DNA of 64,000 nucleotides from Arcuatula senhousia (GCA_963971305.1 OZ020303.1:39978106-40042105); one strand, 5' to 3'. Positions 30,501 through 40,669 are shown, numbered from the stretch's first letter. A program made the numbers and translations. The notes: generated by a model not told the origin, from the letters alone.

Positions 30501-33500
30501 AGCGTTACCAAATTTCCGGTTTTAATGTCACTCTGCTTTGATATTTTGATTTTTATTAGTTTAGAACACATTATGTTTCTTGCGTTAAAGTTTCAGGCGT
30601 TTAAACTTCAAAATTATCTAAACCCTAGGTATCCCTAGCCCAAACATATTTTGGTCTTAGTCATAATTTAAATTCCAGTTCGGAATATTTGGTTTTATTG
30701 TTCTATCACGCTCTTTACGTTGTATAGTGTTTAGAAATTTCAATTTTTATACCCCCGCTTCGAAGAAGAAGGGGGTATACTTGTTTACCTCTGTCCGTCC
30801 GTCCGTCCGTCCGTCCGTCCGCAACATAACCTTCATAACAGTTCTCGCAGCAAATACATATCACAGTGACTTGAAATTTGGTATATGAGTTTAGGATGAG
30901 GTCCTTTATTGCGAGTACCAAAATTAGGTATGTCCTTTATCTACTTCCTGTTTACCGACTTAGTCAATTTTTAACATTATTAGTCAATTGTTGACAATTT
31001 CGTAACATTTTTCTCAGCAACTACATATCAAAGTGACTTGAAATTTGGTATATGAGTTCAGTATGAGGTCTTTTATCGCGAGTACCGAAATAAGGTCTGT
31101 TGGATATCTACTTTCAAATTCTATTTACCGACTTAGTAAATTTTCAACATTACTTGTCAATAGTTGAAAAAAATAACATTTTCTCATCAACTACATATCA
31201 CAGTGACTTGAAATTTGGTATATGAGTTCAAAATGAGGTCCTTTATTGCGAGTATCGAAATAAGGTCTGTTTAATAGCTACTTCCTGTTTACCGACATAG
31301 TTCATTTTGGGGTAGCGGGGGTATACTGAGTGAGAAGTAGCTCACAGATTCCTTGTTTTAGTAGAGCGCCCCCGATAAGTCTTGAATAGACAACTAAGGG
31401 CGTTAACTTATGGGCAATGGCGAACGCGTATCAAAGCAGTCCAATAAACTTACGGTGTACGACTTATAGTTAAGAAAACAGGGGGAAATGGCTGTCATTC
31501 GAATTCATGCATTAAACTACTAGCCACAAGAACTCCACATATAGACTGGGTTATCATGAATTTGAGGCTGTTTAAGAAACCCGTCATAATTACCTACCAT
31601 CACAGTCGCTAAGTCTAGCAGCATTTCTGAAACCAACTAAAATCATAGTTTTGTTTTTTATTAATATAAGACATGGATTTACTAACAGATGACGGCTTCA
31701 TTGCGTCCATGATCTAGATCTAAATTGTTTTCACATATTAACAAGGCTTTTTATCATGTTTATTGTGATGAGCATGTTCGTATCAAAGAAGTAAGTGTGA
31801 ATTCAATGACTCAAAAATCTAGCACTGGCCGTCCATGTAATAGAAGATTTGTTTCACAAAATTTCTAAAGTCAATCGAAAGCATCTAATGAACAATTTTC
31901 ACATGTGCATTAATTGGTCATACACAAGTGACATCAAAAAGGCATCCATAGGGTTTTAATGTAATCGTAGCTGTTAATCGCCCTTCTTTGATCACTGCTG
32001 CATTGTTTTTTTTTTGTTTTTTTTTTGTAAATCAACATGTACAGTAGAGACTTTGTACAGTAGAGACTATTTTGAGTTATCACATTTATTCTGTAACATA
32101 AATAAATGAAGCAAATGGACAATGACATAACTTGTCATAAAAATATGAAAATATATTCCTAAGCCTTTTAATATGAAAACTGTAGAACAATAAATAAGAT
32201 GTAAAGGAACGAAGAATAATCTGAAATTATTTCTTTTTTATTCAAACTCTGATGATTTAAAGCAGACAATTAGTCGGACACCCACAAAAATAAACGATCA
32301 ATTAACCGGACAGTATATGTTTTTAACACAATTGTTTATTTTATCTTAAGCTATTATTTTCAATTTAGTGAGTCTATCGAACGTCCTTTTTGATAATAAT
32401 AAATAGGTTAATGAAATTATTGCAGTTTGTCAGTGAATTCCAAATATTTGCGACGAGGTGAAGGAAAAAATGTTCACCCACTGATGATCAATCGAAATCT
32501 TTTAACAGTTTAGGATGTCCTGAATACCAAAAGAAACGATAAAAAGTTCCGCAAATGAACAAGGTATTAAAAAAACTTACTTTTGTTCCTAGCCGATATA
32601 GTAGAGTGTTCAGGCAGCCTTAAAACAATAAAAATCTGGCGAAAAAATAACAAACAACTAGGATTTTACCATCGGACAGTGATCAACTTCCGTGATCGCT
32701 TACTGTCCGGTTATACACTGTGTAATTAGAAAAAATAAGGATATCAAGGGAAGGAAATTACCTGTACTAGTTAACATCGGTTCTATGGTCCAATTTATTC
32801 TTGTTGGTATTACCTCATCTATCTTCGTAACTAACGAACTGTTTATACTGTCTGTCGAAATTGTGCTTACACTAAACATTAGTGCCGGTGTTGTTGACAT
32901 TGTTATAGGCGAACTTGTAGGTGCGCCTACGCTGCTTGGGTGGATAGCCGATGAGTATATAGATTCATCACCTGTAGTATAGAAATTGATTTCTTCTGTG
33001 GAATGTTGGAACAGTTTATTCTGCCAGGTGTTGGGTAATGCAGTTGTAAGAGTACCATGTACTAGCAATTGAAGAGACGTAGAAAGGGTGATTGTTGGTA
33101 TGGTTTGGCTTTTGTTCCACGAAAACACAGAGTCAGAGTCAGTGTTCTGCAATGGGGACACACTGTTTCCAGCCTCCTGTTTTGAGAGTTGTAAGGTGTA
33201 TGTCGCTGACACTATTTAATGATCAAATTTTGTTGCTATTAATTATAGTATAACTAATGAGGGGTGGCGAATATCAATTTTAATGTCACGAGTCTCGAAT
33301 AACGCCAAGTTTCAACAAGTGCGCGGAACTTGTTCCGCGCACGAGTTGAATCCCCTAGCGTTATTCGACTCGAGTGATATCAAAATTGATATTCGTCACC
33401 CCTAATTAGTTATACTATTTATTATATAGATAATTTAAAAATACGTGACTAATAGATCATCAAAATAATGAAAACGAAAGAAATTATTGATTGATGAATT

Positions 33501-35913
33501 GTGTAATGCGCACTAATCTATGTTGCGTATTTTTCGCGGGAAACTTCACGAGGGTTAGATAAATTCGCACGCAAGTTAGATAAATTCGCACGCGAGGTAG
33601 ATAAATCCTGTAATTAACTCCGTGAAAATCTAGAAATTTATTTTAACTCGGAATAAATGTAATAACAAAACTACCGAACTTGAATGATCAATCTCATAGT
33701 CCAGAGAAAATGACAAAAACGAATCAGTCATACCGGAGAACTGGTGGATCGCAATGGTCCTGACTTGGTACAGGCATTTCAAACGAAATCACGATATTTC
33801 ACCTATATCTATATAATAAATATCGTTAAAAGAATTGCGAAAACAAAACATGTATATCACGCTTAAAGTTCCAAAAAGACACACTGCGTCAATTGGTAAT
33901 AAACATAAAACATTAAAATTTGGACGACATGCTTCAATGGCACTTCTTGTGTTACTATGTTGAAACTTATAACTGATGTCATTTTTAAAAAAAATGTATG
34001 CTGTGGCATGTCGATCTACGAAACATTTTAATGGTTCTGTTTGTGTATGATTCCGTTTCAAATATCAATGTATCATTATAAAGTCTAAAGCAGAGTGCAG
34101 AAATTCGAGACCGGAAATGTCAGCGCTAAAAATTATAACCTTAACACTACATGTGTATTGATTCATGCTTAACTTTGTGCTATAAATGAATGAAAATGGA
34201 CTATCGCTTACCCGGTGAATTGTACATAGCAATTCCAACGTCAGTTGAGCATGAGTCGGTCCTGTATAACGTGATTATGTAGACATTTCCGGGAAACTCA
34301 TTGGACCGCGTAACATTGACGTGCATATCTCGAACTCGGTCACACAGTGTAATGTTGTACTCATAACCGGTCAAGCAGTCCTTTAGACATATGTCAGGAC
34401 AACATTTGTCATTTTCTCTTCTTACAAATAATATCTTAATCCTCCCAATGGTGTGAGCATCGTGAATGTTTATGTTGGTAAAAGTACCCTTGAGCAGTCT
34501 TGATGTAAGTCCTTCTGAGTATACAAGTCCTACAAGGAAATTAAGCACTTTTTATAACACGAATACAGAGCTCAGAGACAGATATGGGATTTCTACCTCT
34601 CGGATGAGTGCATAATGTTGGTTTGTCATAGGGTTTTGTTTTGTCTTCCTTTACCGGATTTGACACACTTAATTGAAAACTGTCAGCGCGACGAGTGTGT
34701 TATAGCAGGCAGAAATCGCCTACTCTTTTGGACCACCTAAATTCACTCTCGTAACGGCTTAACGACTAGGGTTCGCATTGTGAATTGATATTAAAAAAAA
34801 ACTTTAAAAAAAAACAAAAAGTTTTTGTGTTTCTGTGTTTTATATGTTGTCTGTTTTTTTCGTCTTGTCCTTGTTTGTGTTTACTGGTTTTGTCTCTGCC
34901 TTTTCGAACTTTGACATTCGGATCCCCATTGGTTCCTCTGCTTCATTCGACCCATCGTTTCTTTTTCTTATATAGTTTAACCATTATGGTACTTTGCCAA
35001 CACATCTCCATTTGACACTGACCAGTTAGCTTCCGTATAGTTTACTATTATTGCTTTACTTTCAAGTATCACTAATTTGGCTATATATCGGGAATATGAA
35101 CATGAAATAGGTGATAAAATGAACATAAAATGATGATGAAGTGAAGGAAATAGTGACACAAGGCCAATCAGTATACAGAATTGTGACCGTCACCGGCTGG
35201 AAAAGGAGTAATTGGTAGGAACCGGTAAAATAGCCTCCTGCATGGGAATACCGAACATTTCTGTTTGTCATTATTTCTGATGTGAAAGTATTCTCAAAAA
35301 GTTTGTATCATCAATATAGGTGTGACATGATAATCAAGGTTCTATCGCTCATTCGTCCATTTTCATCAACATGATCCAAAGCGATAATGATTTGAAAAAA
35401 AAAAACAGTATACAGCATGCCATGCAATGAAAGACAATAAAAGATTGATTTTTTAGAAGGGACATAGTCTTGTGCACAAACCTATCAGATCTAGTTTCAT
35501 TAAATGGAATATTACTTGACTAAGTTTGTATATGCTGACTTTAGTGATTAAAATTAACTAACCTGTTTGACAAGCTGAGTTGGAGGCATTCATTGGCATT
35601 TCGGCAACTGTTAAAAATATACAGAAAAAGATATTGAAATATTTTAAGCTGTTTTTTTTTTTCTTCTCAATTTGATTAATTATTAAAGAAATTTTTACGT
35701 GAAACTACTTTTCTTGTTAATTCAAAACTAATTTATAAATGTCACTTTATATGTCTCTTTTTAGTGTTCTAAGTATTGTTTCTTCGAAAACAACAATTCA
35801 TCGCAACAAGAAACAATACAAAATACACAAACAAAACTTTGAATTTACTCACCAACTTTGTTCAAAAATATGAAATAAAAGGAAAGAAACATCGTACGAA
35901 GTGAATCAACCAT
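24142..35913 (-). CDS. Gene B: single-pass receptor-like protein, tandem paralogue of gene A (7 coding exons)
   Basis: Exons 35853-35913, 35563-35607, 34212-34529, 32762-33211, 27243-27299, 25202-25280 and 24142-24541 join in frame (phases 1,1,1,1,1,2) into 1410 nt, 469 aa. Layout: signal peptide (~1-20), ectodomain with seven or more Cys (~21-141), Ser/Thr-rich stalk (~142-310), membrane helix (~312-336), cytoplasmic tail (~337-469). As in gene A, the membrane helix has its own ~76-79-bp exon entered in phase 1 and left in phase 2, the tail is one exon, and the tail begins with a YKT basic motif. The ectodomain is not recognisably CUB. Tail tyrosines (NYIANK, RDYFDYKK) could be phosphorylated; this is inference. 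The second, 45-bp exon has no counterpart in gene A. Confidence 0.8.
25202..25280 (-). CDS. Gene B exon 6: transmembrane helix
   Basis: 79 bp; acceptor CATATTCAG, donor ATAAG|GTAAGT. NETIALGVTVSLSSLAILII and LGMII form one hydrophobic helix. Entered in phase 1 and left in phase 2, exactly as gene A exon 4. Confidence 0.82.
25673..27063 (+). mobile_element. AGCTCACCTG hairpin-ended element in gene B intron 5
   Basis: Starts TTAGCTCACCTGACCTAAAG, followed by GCGTCCGTCGTCCGTCCG. Six ~170-190-bp monomers share TAGATTGAAAACT, AGAAAAGCTGTTGC and CCTTCAGCTCATTGAGC. Ends ACAGGTAAGCGATTCAGGCT with the AGGCTC/GGGAGCCT hairpin near 27055. Confidence 0.8.
27243..27299 (-). CDS. Gene B exon 5: juxtamembrane stalk
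   Basis: 57 bp; acceptor TTTATATTTAG, donor AACG|GTAAGC. Translates DYNWQSTPKTEKENDDSN. Too short for an ORF scan; supported by splice sites and phase 1 at both ends. Confidence 0.68.
27498..27548. repeat. Near-perfect 51-bp palindrome
   Basis: CATTGTTAGCGTAACAAGAT and following TTAATG form 25-bp arms, 27498-27522, exactly complementary to 27524-27548 with a one-base centre. It lies in gene B intron 4. It could extrude a cruciform. Confidence 0.85.
27899..27965 (+). repeat. Left arm of a 67-bp inverted repeat pair
   Basis: CACAGTGTATAACCGGACAG onward matches the reverse complement of 32655-32722 with about four differences. The arm contains its own hairpin, CCGGACAGTGA / TCACTGTCCGG. Confidence 0.8.
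28490..28850 (+). pseudogene. Reverse-transcriptase C-terminal fragment of a retroelement (copy 1)
   Basis: The first frame reads FLDLDLSII, VYDKRDDFTFSIINFPFL and EGDVPLAPSYGVYIS, then a stop (28646). RYARICSG and DFNNKN continue in the same frame, and KLVKSF follows after a frameshift. I recall this block from RT-bearing proteins widespread in molluscs, cnidarians and lancelets, where it follows the YxDD box; the element class is not certain. The fragment is decayed by at least one nonsense and one frameshift change. Confidence 0.75.
29100..29655 (+). mobile_element. 3' tail of the dispersed retroelement (copy 2)
   Basis: GTTTAACCCCGCCACAT, TGTGCCTGTCCTAAGCCAGG, GGGCCAATTGTAGAACCGCG and GTGTCGCGTACACTTATTCC are in the order seen in the other copies. 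It follows the RT fragment at 28490 by ~250 bp, consistent with one old insertion. Confidence 0.7.
29656..30746. other. Gene B intron 4, unassigned
   Basis: AT-rich; (GTCAAA)n-like run near 30245. No exon or repeat family recognised. Confidence 0.35.
30747..31356 (+). mobile_element. TTTTTATACCCCCGC hairpin-ended element
   Basis: TATACCCCC pairs with GGGGGTATA across GCTTCGAAGAAGAA, followed by five or six GTCC/GTCCG units (30797-30820). Three ~180-bp monomers share ACTTGAAATTTGGTATATGA and GTCCTTTATTGCGAGTA. Ends AGCGGGGGTATACTGAGTGA. The ORF 30715-30921 (minus) is repeat sequence. Confidence 0.8.
31357..32650. other. Gene B intron 4, unassigned
   Basis: AT-rich intron sequence. Near 32266-32310 two TGTCCG-containing motifs resemble those at 28338-28390 in inverted orientation. 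No exon recognised. Confidence 0.35.
32655..32722 (-). repeat. Right arm of the 67-bp inverted repeat pair
   Basis: See 27899-27965. The pair spans 4824 bp of gene B intron 4. Internal TGTCCG-TTAATTG motifs near both ends (28338, 28388, 32266, 32298) could be subterminal repeats. No target duplication or transposase found, so it is either an old DNA transposon or two separate hairpin insertions. Confidence 0.65.
32762..33211 (-). CDS. Gene B exon 4: Ser/Thr-rich stalk
   Basis: 450 bp; acceptor GATCATTAAATAG, donor ACAG|GTAATT. Rich in Ser/Thr/Pro (VGAPTSSPITMSTTPALM, TISTDSINSS). Flanked at 32-39 bp on both sides by inverted-repeat elements (33245-33417 and the arm 32655-32722). Confidence 0.75.
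33245..33417. mobile_element. Foldback (MITE-like) element beside gene B exon 4
   Basis: About 86-bp imperfect arms (ATAGTATAACTAATGAGGGG and its inverted ACTAATTAGGGGTGACGAAT counterpart) meet at a perfect centre, GTGCGCGGAAC/TT/GTTCCGCGCAC (33319-33342). It begins 32 bp upstream of the exon 4 acceptor. Confidence 0.8.
33548..33606 (+). repeat. Short tandem repeat GTTAGATAAATTCGCACGC
   Basis: Two and a half units of 19-20 bp (33555, 33575, 33595). Confidence 0.6.
33660..33790 (+). repeat. Dispersed repeat 'GGTCCTGACTTGGTACAGGC' (copy 2)
   Basis: ACTACCGAACTTGAATGATC, then CATACCGGAGAAC and GCAATGGTCCTGACTTGGTA. Lies in gene B intron 3. Confidence 0.7.
34212..34529 (-). CDS. Gene B exon 3: cysteine-containing ectodomain
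   Basis: 318 bp; acceptor AATTTCCTTGTAG, donor CCGG|GTAAGC. Contains NDKCCPDICLKDCLTGYEYN, three sequons (NIT, NVT and the like) and a second Cys pair (LCD, DSC). No domain recognised; a divergent CUB-like fold is possible but unsupported. Confidence 0.75.
34855..34945 (+). repeat. Dispersed repeat fragment
   Basis: TGGTTTTGTCTCTGCC-TTTCGAACTTTGACATTCGG recurs in broken form at 22310 and 63015. No coding content. Confidence 0.45.
35080..35165 (-). repeat. Dispersed repeat shared with 45395-45480
   Basis: CGGGAATATGAACATGAAAT and GGTGATAAAA recur at 45400 (CAGGAAGATGAACATGAAAT), followed in both by a diverged ATGAAGTGAAGGAA / ATGAAATGGAGGAA block and GGGACACGAGCC-like sequence. Lies in gene B intron 2. 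Confidence 0.6.
35563..35607 (-). CDS. Gene B exon 2: 45-bp mini-exon
   Basis: Acceptor ATTTTTAACAG, donor ACAG|GTTAGT, phase 1 on both sides. Translates AEMPMNASNSACQT with a sequon (NAS) and one Cys. Its length and symmetric phase allow skipping. Confidence 0.7.
35853..35913 (-). CDS. Gene B exon 1: start codon and signal peptide
   Basis: AAAATGG context at 35913. MVDSLRTMFLSFYFIFLNKV is a clear signal sequence. Donor GTTG|GTGAGT, phase 1. Confidence 0.78.
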
Positions 35914-35942
35914 TTTGTTTATTTGATGGATGGACAAAGAGG

Positions 35943-35948
35943 CAGGTG
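35943..35948 (-). promoter_or_regulatory. E-box CACCTG and nearby GATA motif upstream of gene B
   Basis: On the minus strand GGAGATAAGAGTGTTTCACC precedes CTGCC, 32 bp before the ATG. Compare the gene A entry at 21242. Confidence 0.25.
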
Positions 35949-37030
35949 AAACACTCTTATCTCCTACACATTTTAGAGAAAGTTATCTAACATGGCTGAT
36001 AATAAAGAATTCACCGAATAGAATGATATTGCAGATTACTTAAGAATACCTATTGGTTATAAATGTCAATGAATGTGATAATTTGAGCAGTTTTGATAAA
36101 AATTGAAATACATTTTTCCAATTTGAAAAATGGTATTTTCTTAAGTTTTGCACGTTTTATTAATGATCATGTCACATCTCTTAATAAGATGTTTGATTTT
36201 GTGTTTTGATGTTGTACCAAGTGCGCATGTGGTAGTCTAATTTATGAGATTTTCTTTGACATTTTGTAATTGATCCTTCCTGTTTTAATAATTTCTACCT
36301 GTTACTAGTTTCTTTTCCAGGTGGCAAAAGTAAAAAAAATGAGCCAAAGCAACCCGTTTTTGGCAGCCGTGTAAGACCGCCTTGTCCACAGAGATTTGGA
36401 TGCGTGCCCATTGAATTGAACTGGATTTCCCAGCCGACTTGAATGTTGTGGTCGTCAGACCATAATAAAGAAATGTTAGTCACAGTGACAAATGCCCCTT
36501 TCAATGCACGTTTATAAACAACGTTGTCGTAAATTTATTTGCAAGTTTGAGCCTGAGAGCCCAAACAGTAGGCTTGACCTTCATACCACTTTTCCAGTTG
36601 CAGTGGAAACTCGTCTATCCTTTTGGCCTTGTACAGTTACATGACCAACAAACTTTTATATTCTCATTTCATGTCATTTAAACAGACAATACATAGGTGT
36701 TCTATTTGGTTTGTTCATCTTTTGTATAATGGGGACTTTGGTCCAGATATAAGACTATTGGTTGTGCTTAGTAATCAAGCATTATCAAAACCTAAGTATC
36801 CATACCTTTTCCCATAAAATACCAAGGTTATGACATTGTCAAACTCAAATAAAAATTTCAATTCTAGCTTATTCAAAACCTTGACCAAGAACGAAAAAAC
36901 AAGATAACTAAACAATTTACATGACAAATCGTATTTTCGTCTTTCTGGTACATAAATTCTACAATCGCGAATGGAAAATATACATAATTTTATTAAGCAT
37001 ATAAGCAATAAATGATTATCTCAAAATTTC
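35949..37030. other. Upstream flank of gene B
   Basis: No exon recognised. The ORF 36295-36504 (minus) is in moderately complex sequence but has no splice or domain support. Confidence 0.3.
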
Positions 37031-37036
37031 TTAAAC

Positions 37037-37046
37037 TATATAAAAG
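37037..37046 (+). promoter_or_regulatory. TATA box TATATAAAAG
   Basis: A strong TATA sequence 143 bp upstream of an ATG in a full Kozak context (ACCATGG at 37178-37184). Confidence 0.4.
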
Positions 37047-37179
37047 AACCGGTCCGTTAGTGTCATATTGTTGTTTGTAGCATCTCTTAGTATCAAAACA
37101 AGCCGAAGAAGTATTTTAGAGGAATTCCAGACTTTGTTGCTGTCCAGAAAAACAAGTTGTTATTTGCTGTTACCGAACC

Positions 37180-37229
37180 ATGGACCGGTTCTTGAAGAAA
37201 TTGCTAGACTTAATAATTCAGGCTGCAAG
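37180..37229 (+). CDS. Candidate first coding exon (MDRFLKKLLDLIIQAA)
   Basis: From ATG 37180 the frame encodes an amphipathic, leucine-rich N-terminus and runs into a donor GCAAG|GTTAGT at 37229/37230, phase 2. The TATA box and Kozak context make it plausible. I found no convincing next exon; the acceptor-like GTCGGCACCAG at 38648 gives only a short tail before a stop. Could be a chance match. Confidence 0.3.
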
Positions 37230-37794
37230 GTTAGTAACCCTCTTTTGTCTTTTGCATCTTTTATGAGCTCATGGAATTGCGTTAAAAATAAACTTATCTT
37301 ACCATTGTTTTGGTTATTTATTCGCTTAAACTGAAGCAATGTTTTATAGGATAGATGATAGAAATGTCGGTCAAAAGCACATCAGTGCTTATGTTTCTTA
37401 TAATGTATATATATGCCGACTCTAAATGAAGTAGATATTTTTTAAGAGATTTATTCTTTAAAATTGAAGAATTTTGTAAAAAAAAAAAAACGGGACCCGT
37501 ATATGGAATTCTTGATCAAGGGAATCGTAGTTTCATTATATTTGAGCATTGCATCTTAAATATTATTGAGACGATATCAAACATGTCATAAAGAACACAA
37601 AAATATGTGGAAAAAGCAAGTCACGCAATTTTTATCTATATTTACAGTATCCTCTCTGTCTAAAGTCTAAAGTTTTCCCTACGGCTTTAAAAGATATTTC
37701 AACTTGAATTTGCATCTCGAATTTACTAATTCAATTTTCACAGGGTTAATTGTAATTTAGGTTATTTGTAGCATGGCAGATAAGACCATCTGAC

Positions 37795-37860
37795 ATGTAC
37801 GTTACTGGCTTGATTGTGGGTTGTGTCGCGTACACTTCAGTATTCCACATCCCATTATCT
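37795..37860 (+). mobile_element. Truncated retroelement tail (copy 3)
   Basis: GTTGTGTCGCGTACACTTCA and ATTCCACATCCCATTATC match the end of the tails at 6425 and 29650. It directly abuts the minisatellite, whose first partial unit (CATGTACGTTACTGGCTT) overlaps it. Confidence 0.6.
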
Positions 37861-37873
37861 CATTATCATTCTA

Positions 37874-38640
37874 TTTTAGGAAAAGGTTAAATGATAATAC
37901 GTCTATAATGTTTTAGTCATGTACGTTACCGGCTTTTAGGAAAAGGTTAAATGACAATTACGTCTATAATGTTTTAGTCATGTACGTTACCGGCTTTTAG
38001 GAAAAGGTTAAATGATAATACGTCTATAATGTTTTAGTCATGTACGTTACCGGCTTTTAGGAAAAGGTTAAATGACAATACGTCTATTATGTTTTAGTCG
38101 CGTACGTTACCGGCTTTTAGGAAAAGGTTAAATGACAATTACGTCTATAATGTTTTAGTCATGTACGTTTCCGGCTTTTAGGACAAGGTTAAATGACAAT
38201 TACGTCTATAATGTTTTAGTCATGTACGTTACCGGCTTTTAGGAAAAGGTTAAATGACAATACGTCTATTATGTTTTAGTCGCGTACGTTACCGGCTTTT
38301 AGGAAAAGGTTAAATGACAATTACGTCTATAATGTTTTAGTCATGTACGTTACCGGCTTTTAGGAAAAGGTTAAATGACAATTACGTCTATAATGTTTTA
38401 GTCATGTACGTTACCGGCTTTTAGGAAAAGGTTAAATGATAATACGTCTATAATGTTTTAGTCATGTACGTTACCGGCTTTTAGGAAAAGGTTAAATGAC
38501 AATACGTCTATTATGTTTTAGTCGCGTACGTTACCGGCTTTTAGGAAAAGGTTAAATGACAATTACGTCTATAATGTTTTAGTCATGTACGTTTCCGGCT
38601 TTTAGGACAAGGTTAAATGACAATAAGTCTATGTTTTTGT
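37874..38640 (+). repeat. 60-bp minisatellite, ~12.7 units, with higher-order structure
   Basis: Unit core TTTTAGGAAAAGGTTAAATG ... ACGTCTATAATGTTTTAGTC ... GTACGTTACCGGC. Variants (GATAATACG versus GACAATTACG; ATTATG with TCGCG; TTTCC; AGGACAAGG) recur in the same order in units 2-6 and 9-13, so a block of seven units (~425 bp) was duplicated. Confidence 0.9.
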
Positions 38641-40615
38641 CGGCACCAGCCATCTGAAATTCTTACTTTCACTAAGAGATGTGGTTTTTTTTATACCTTT
38701 TTGCTGTTAATTGTTCTCTATCATCCAGATCAAACAAAGGAGTTGTTAGTGAACATTGCTTTTAGCGTAAGACCTGAATTTGCAATGGAAGAAAAAGGTT
38801 TGGTGTCAGTTTAACCTATAGCTCAACTCATCATTTATTTTGAAATGCTTGTGCTTAGTAATGACTGATGCGGTCTCATTTCTCTTGCATTTGATCGCCT
38901 TTATGCTTCTACCTTTCTTCACCATTTATGATATTACTCAGCCTCGTTTTTTTATATTCTGCCAGAAATGTGTTTTACATACTGATTTGCAATATTTTAC
39001 CCAATTTTTGAATCTGAGTTAACCACCCCCGATCAAACAGATGTAATGAATTTAAGATATTTCTAATCTTTGAATAAGGTATAAAACTTTTGATCCTCCC
39101 ACATTACGAAAAAATATGCTTTAATTTTATCATGCAATGTCCCTTTTTTGTTACTTTTCCTTATGTCGTTTTTTCTTTCTTTATTTTATTACATTTGCGT
39201 GTGTTTATTTATTTAATTTATAATAACACTATGCATCACCTCAGTATCACATAATTCATCAAAAGAAATTCTACCTTTTATTAAACTCAATATATACCAG
39301 TTTTATACCTACACCAAAATTGTGCAGCTGTTTTTGCTATTAGTATTTTGATTATTAGATATTGAGAGGACATGCAATAGAACTTTCGTTATAAAGTTTC
39401 TTATTTCATACATTATGATTATTTCATATTCGTGGGTAAAGCGAAGTACTCCCACGTTCTGAAGAAATTTGAATAAATCAAAACAACTGTTTCACAAAAA
39501 GAATTTTTTTGAGAAAATATAATTTTTAATTTCATTAAATTCAAAGAGCAGAAAAAAGAGATTTGACCTTGCGATAATAAACATACATTAACATTATACC
39601 TCTTAAACCATACAGCGTGATTGTGCAATATGCATTTTTCGTGATCTTTTTCAATTTATTCACAATCGTAAAACTCAAGAAACCGAATTATTGCGTGTTT
39701 TGCCCACCCAATCGAATATACATTACAGATATGCCTAAAACAAACGAAAAAAAGAAACGATATGACCATGTTAATTCGAATTCCTACCTTTATTCCTACG
39801 GTTATTGGTTTTGTAAAGCAATCATTTGAGTTGCGAAAATGAGATCCACATTGGTCAAATTCATACATTCAGTTTGGTTGTATACACTTGTACAGTTTTT
39901 GTGTGTTTGCGTTTGCATAACCCCTTTGGGTTTTATTATGCAATAAAGTTCTATATAAACTAACTTTTGTTTTTATGTAACTTTTCGGAAATAGAAATCT
40001 GTTTTGCCATAATTGCCCCCGTTTTTCTTGCTACATTTAATTTTGATCATCAGATGTAAAAAAAATACTTCGTCATATATATATTTTTTCAATTTGTGGT
40101 CTGCCATGCTGAGAAAAAAAGAAATTTGATATCCAATCTTTGATCAAGATGTTAATACTTCACAGTATTGATTTAAATGTAAATTTATGGACTTTTTAAA
40201 AATGTGATAAGAATAATATTACCACAATAATTCTTTAAGATGAATGAAGATAAAACTTTTTTCATTTTGATACTCAAAGTCTTTTTTTTCTAACTTCCCC
40301 ACGGAAACATAAACTTATACCTTTTTAAAGATATTTTGCCATTAAAAAGTAGTAAACTCACAAACGTCCATAGAAATCGGGGTGTATTGCCATCAATTGT
40401 AAAATCGTAAAAATATACTAAATTTGGCAAGAGTAATTTGATCTTCGCTAATCAAAAGATTTTATTTGACTTTGAGTTGACCATAAAAACAACACTTTGT
40501 AATTTTAAGAGAGTTTGTCTACATAATATTGAAATTAAACTTTATTTCTGACTAACCATGAATAAAACCTGGAGTTGTCTCGGTTGGTATTGGCCAATGT
40601 CTAATAACCTACAAC
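38641..40615. other. Gene-poor AT-rich region
   Basis: No coding exon or repeat family recognised on either strand. Confidence 0.4.
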
Positions 40616-40669
40616 CTTTATGCACTGCCAATTTAGTTGCATCTGTTGAATAAAAATGACATAAAATTC

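Noticed and set aside
37874..38640. Regular direct repeats, considered as a CRISPR-like array
   Set aside because: Units are contiguous without unique spacers, and the context is an animal genome; it is a minisatellite.
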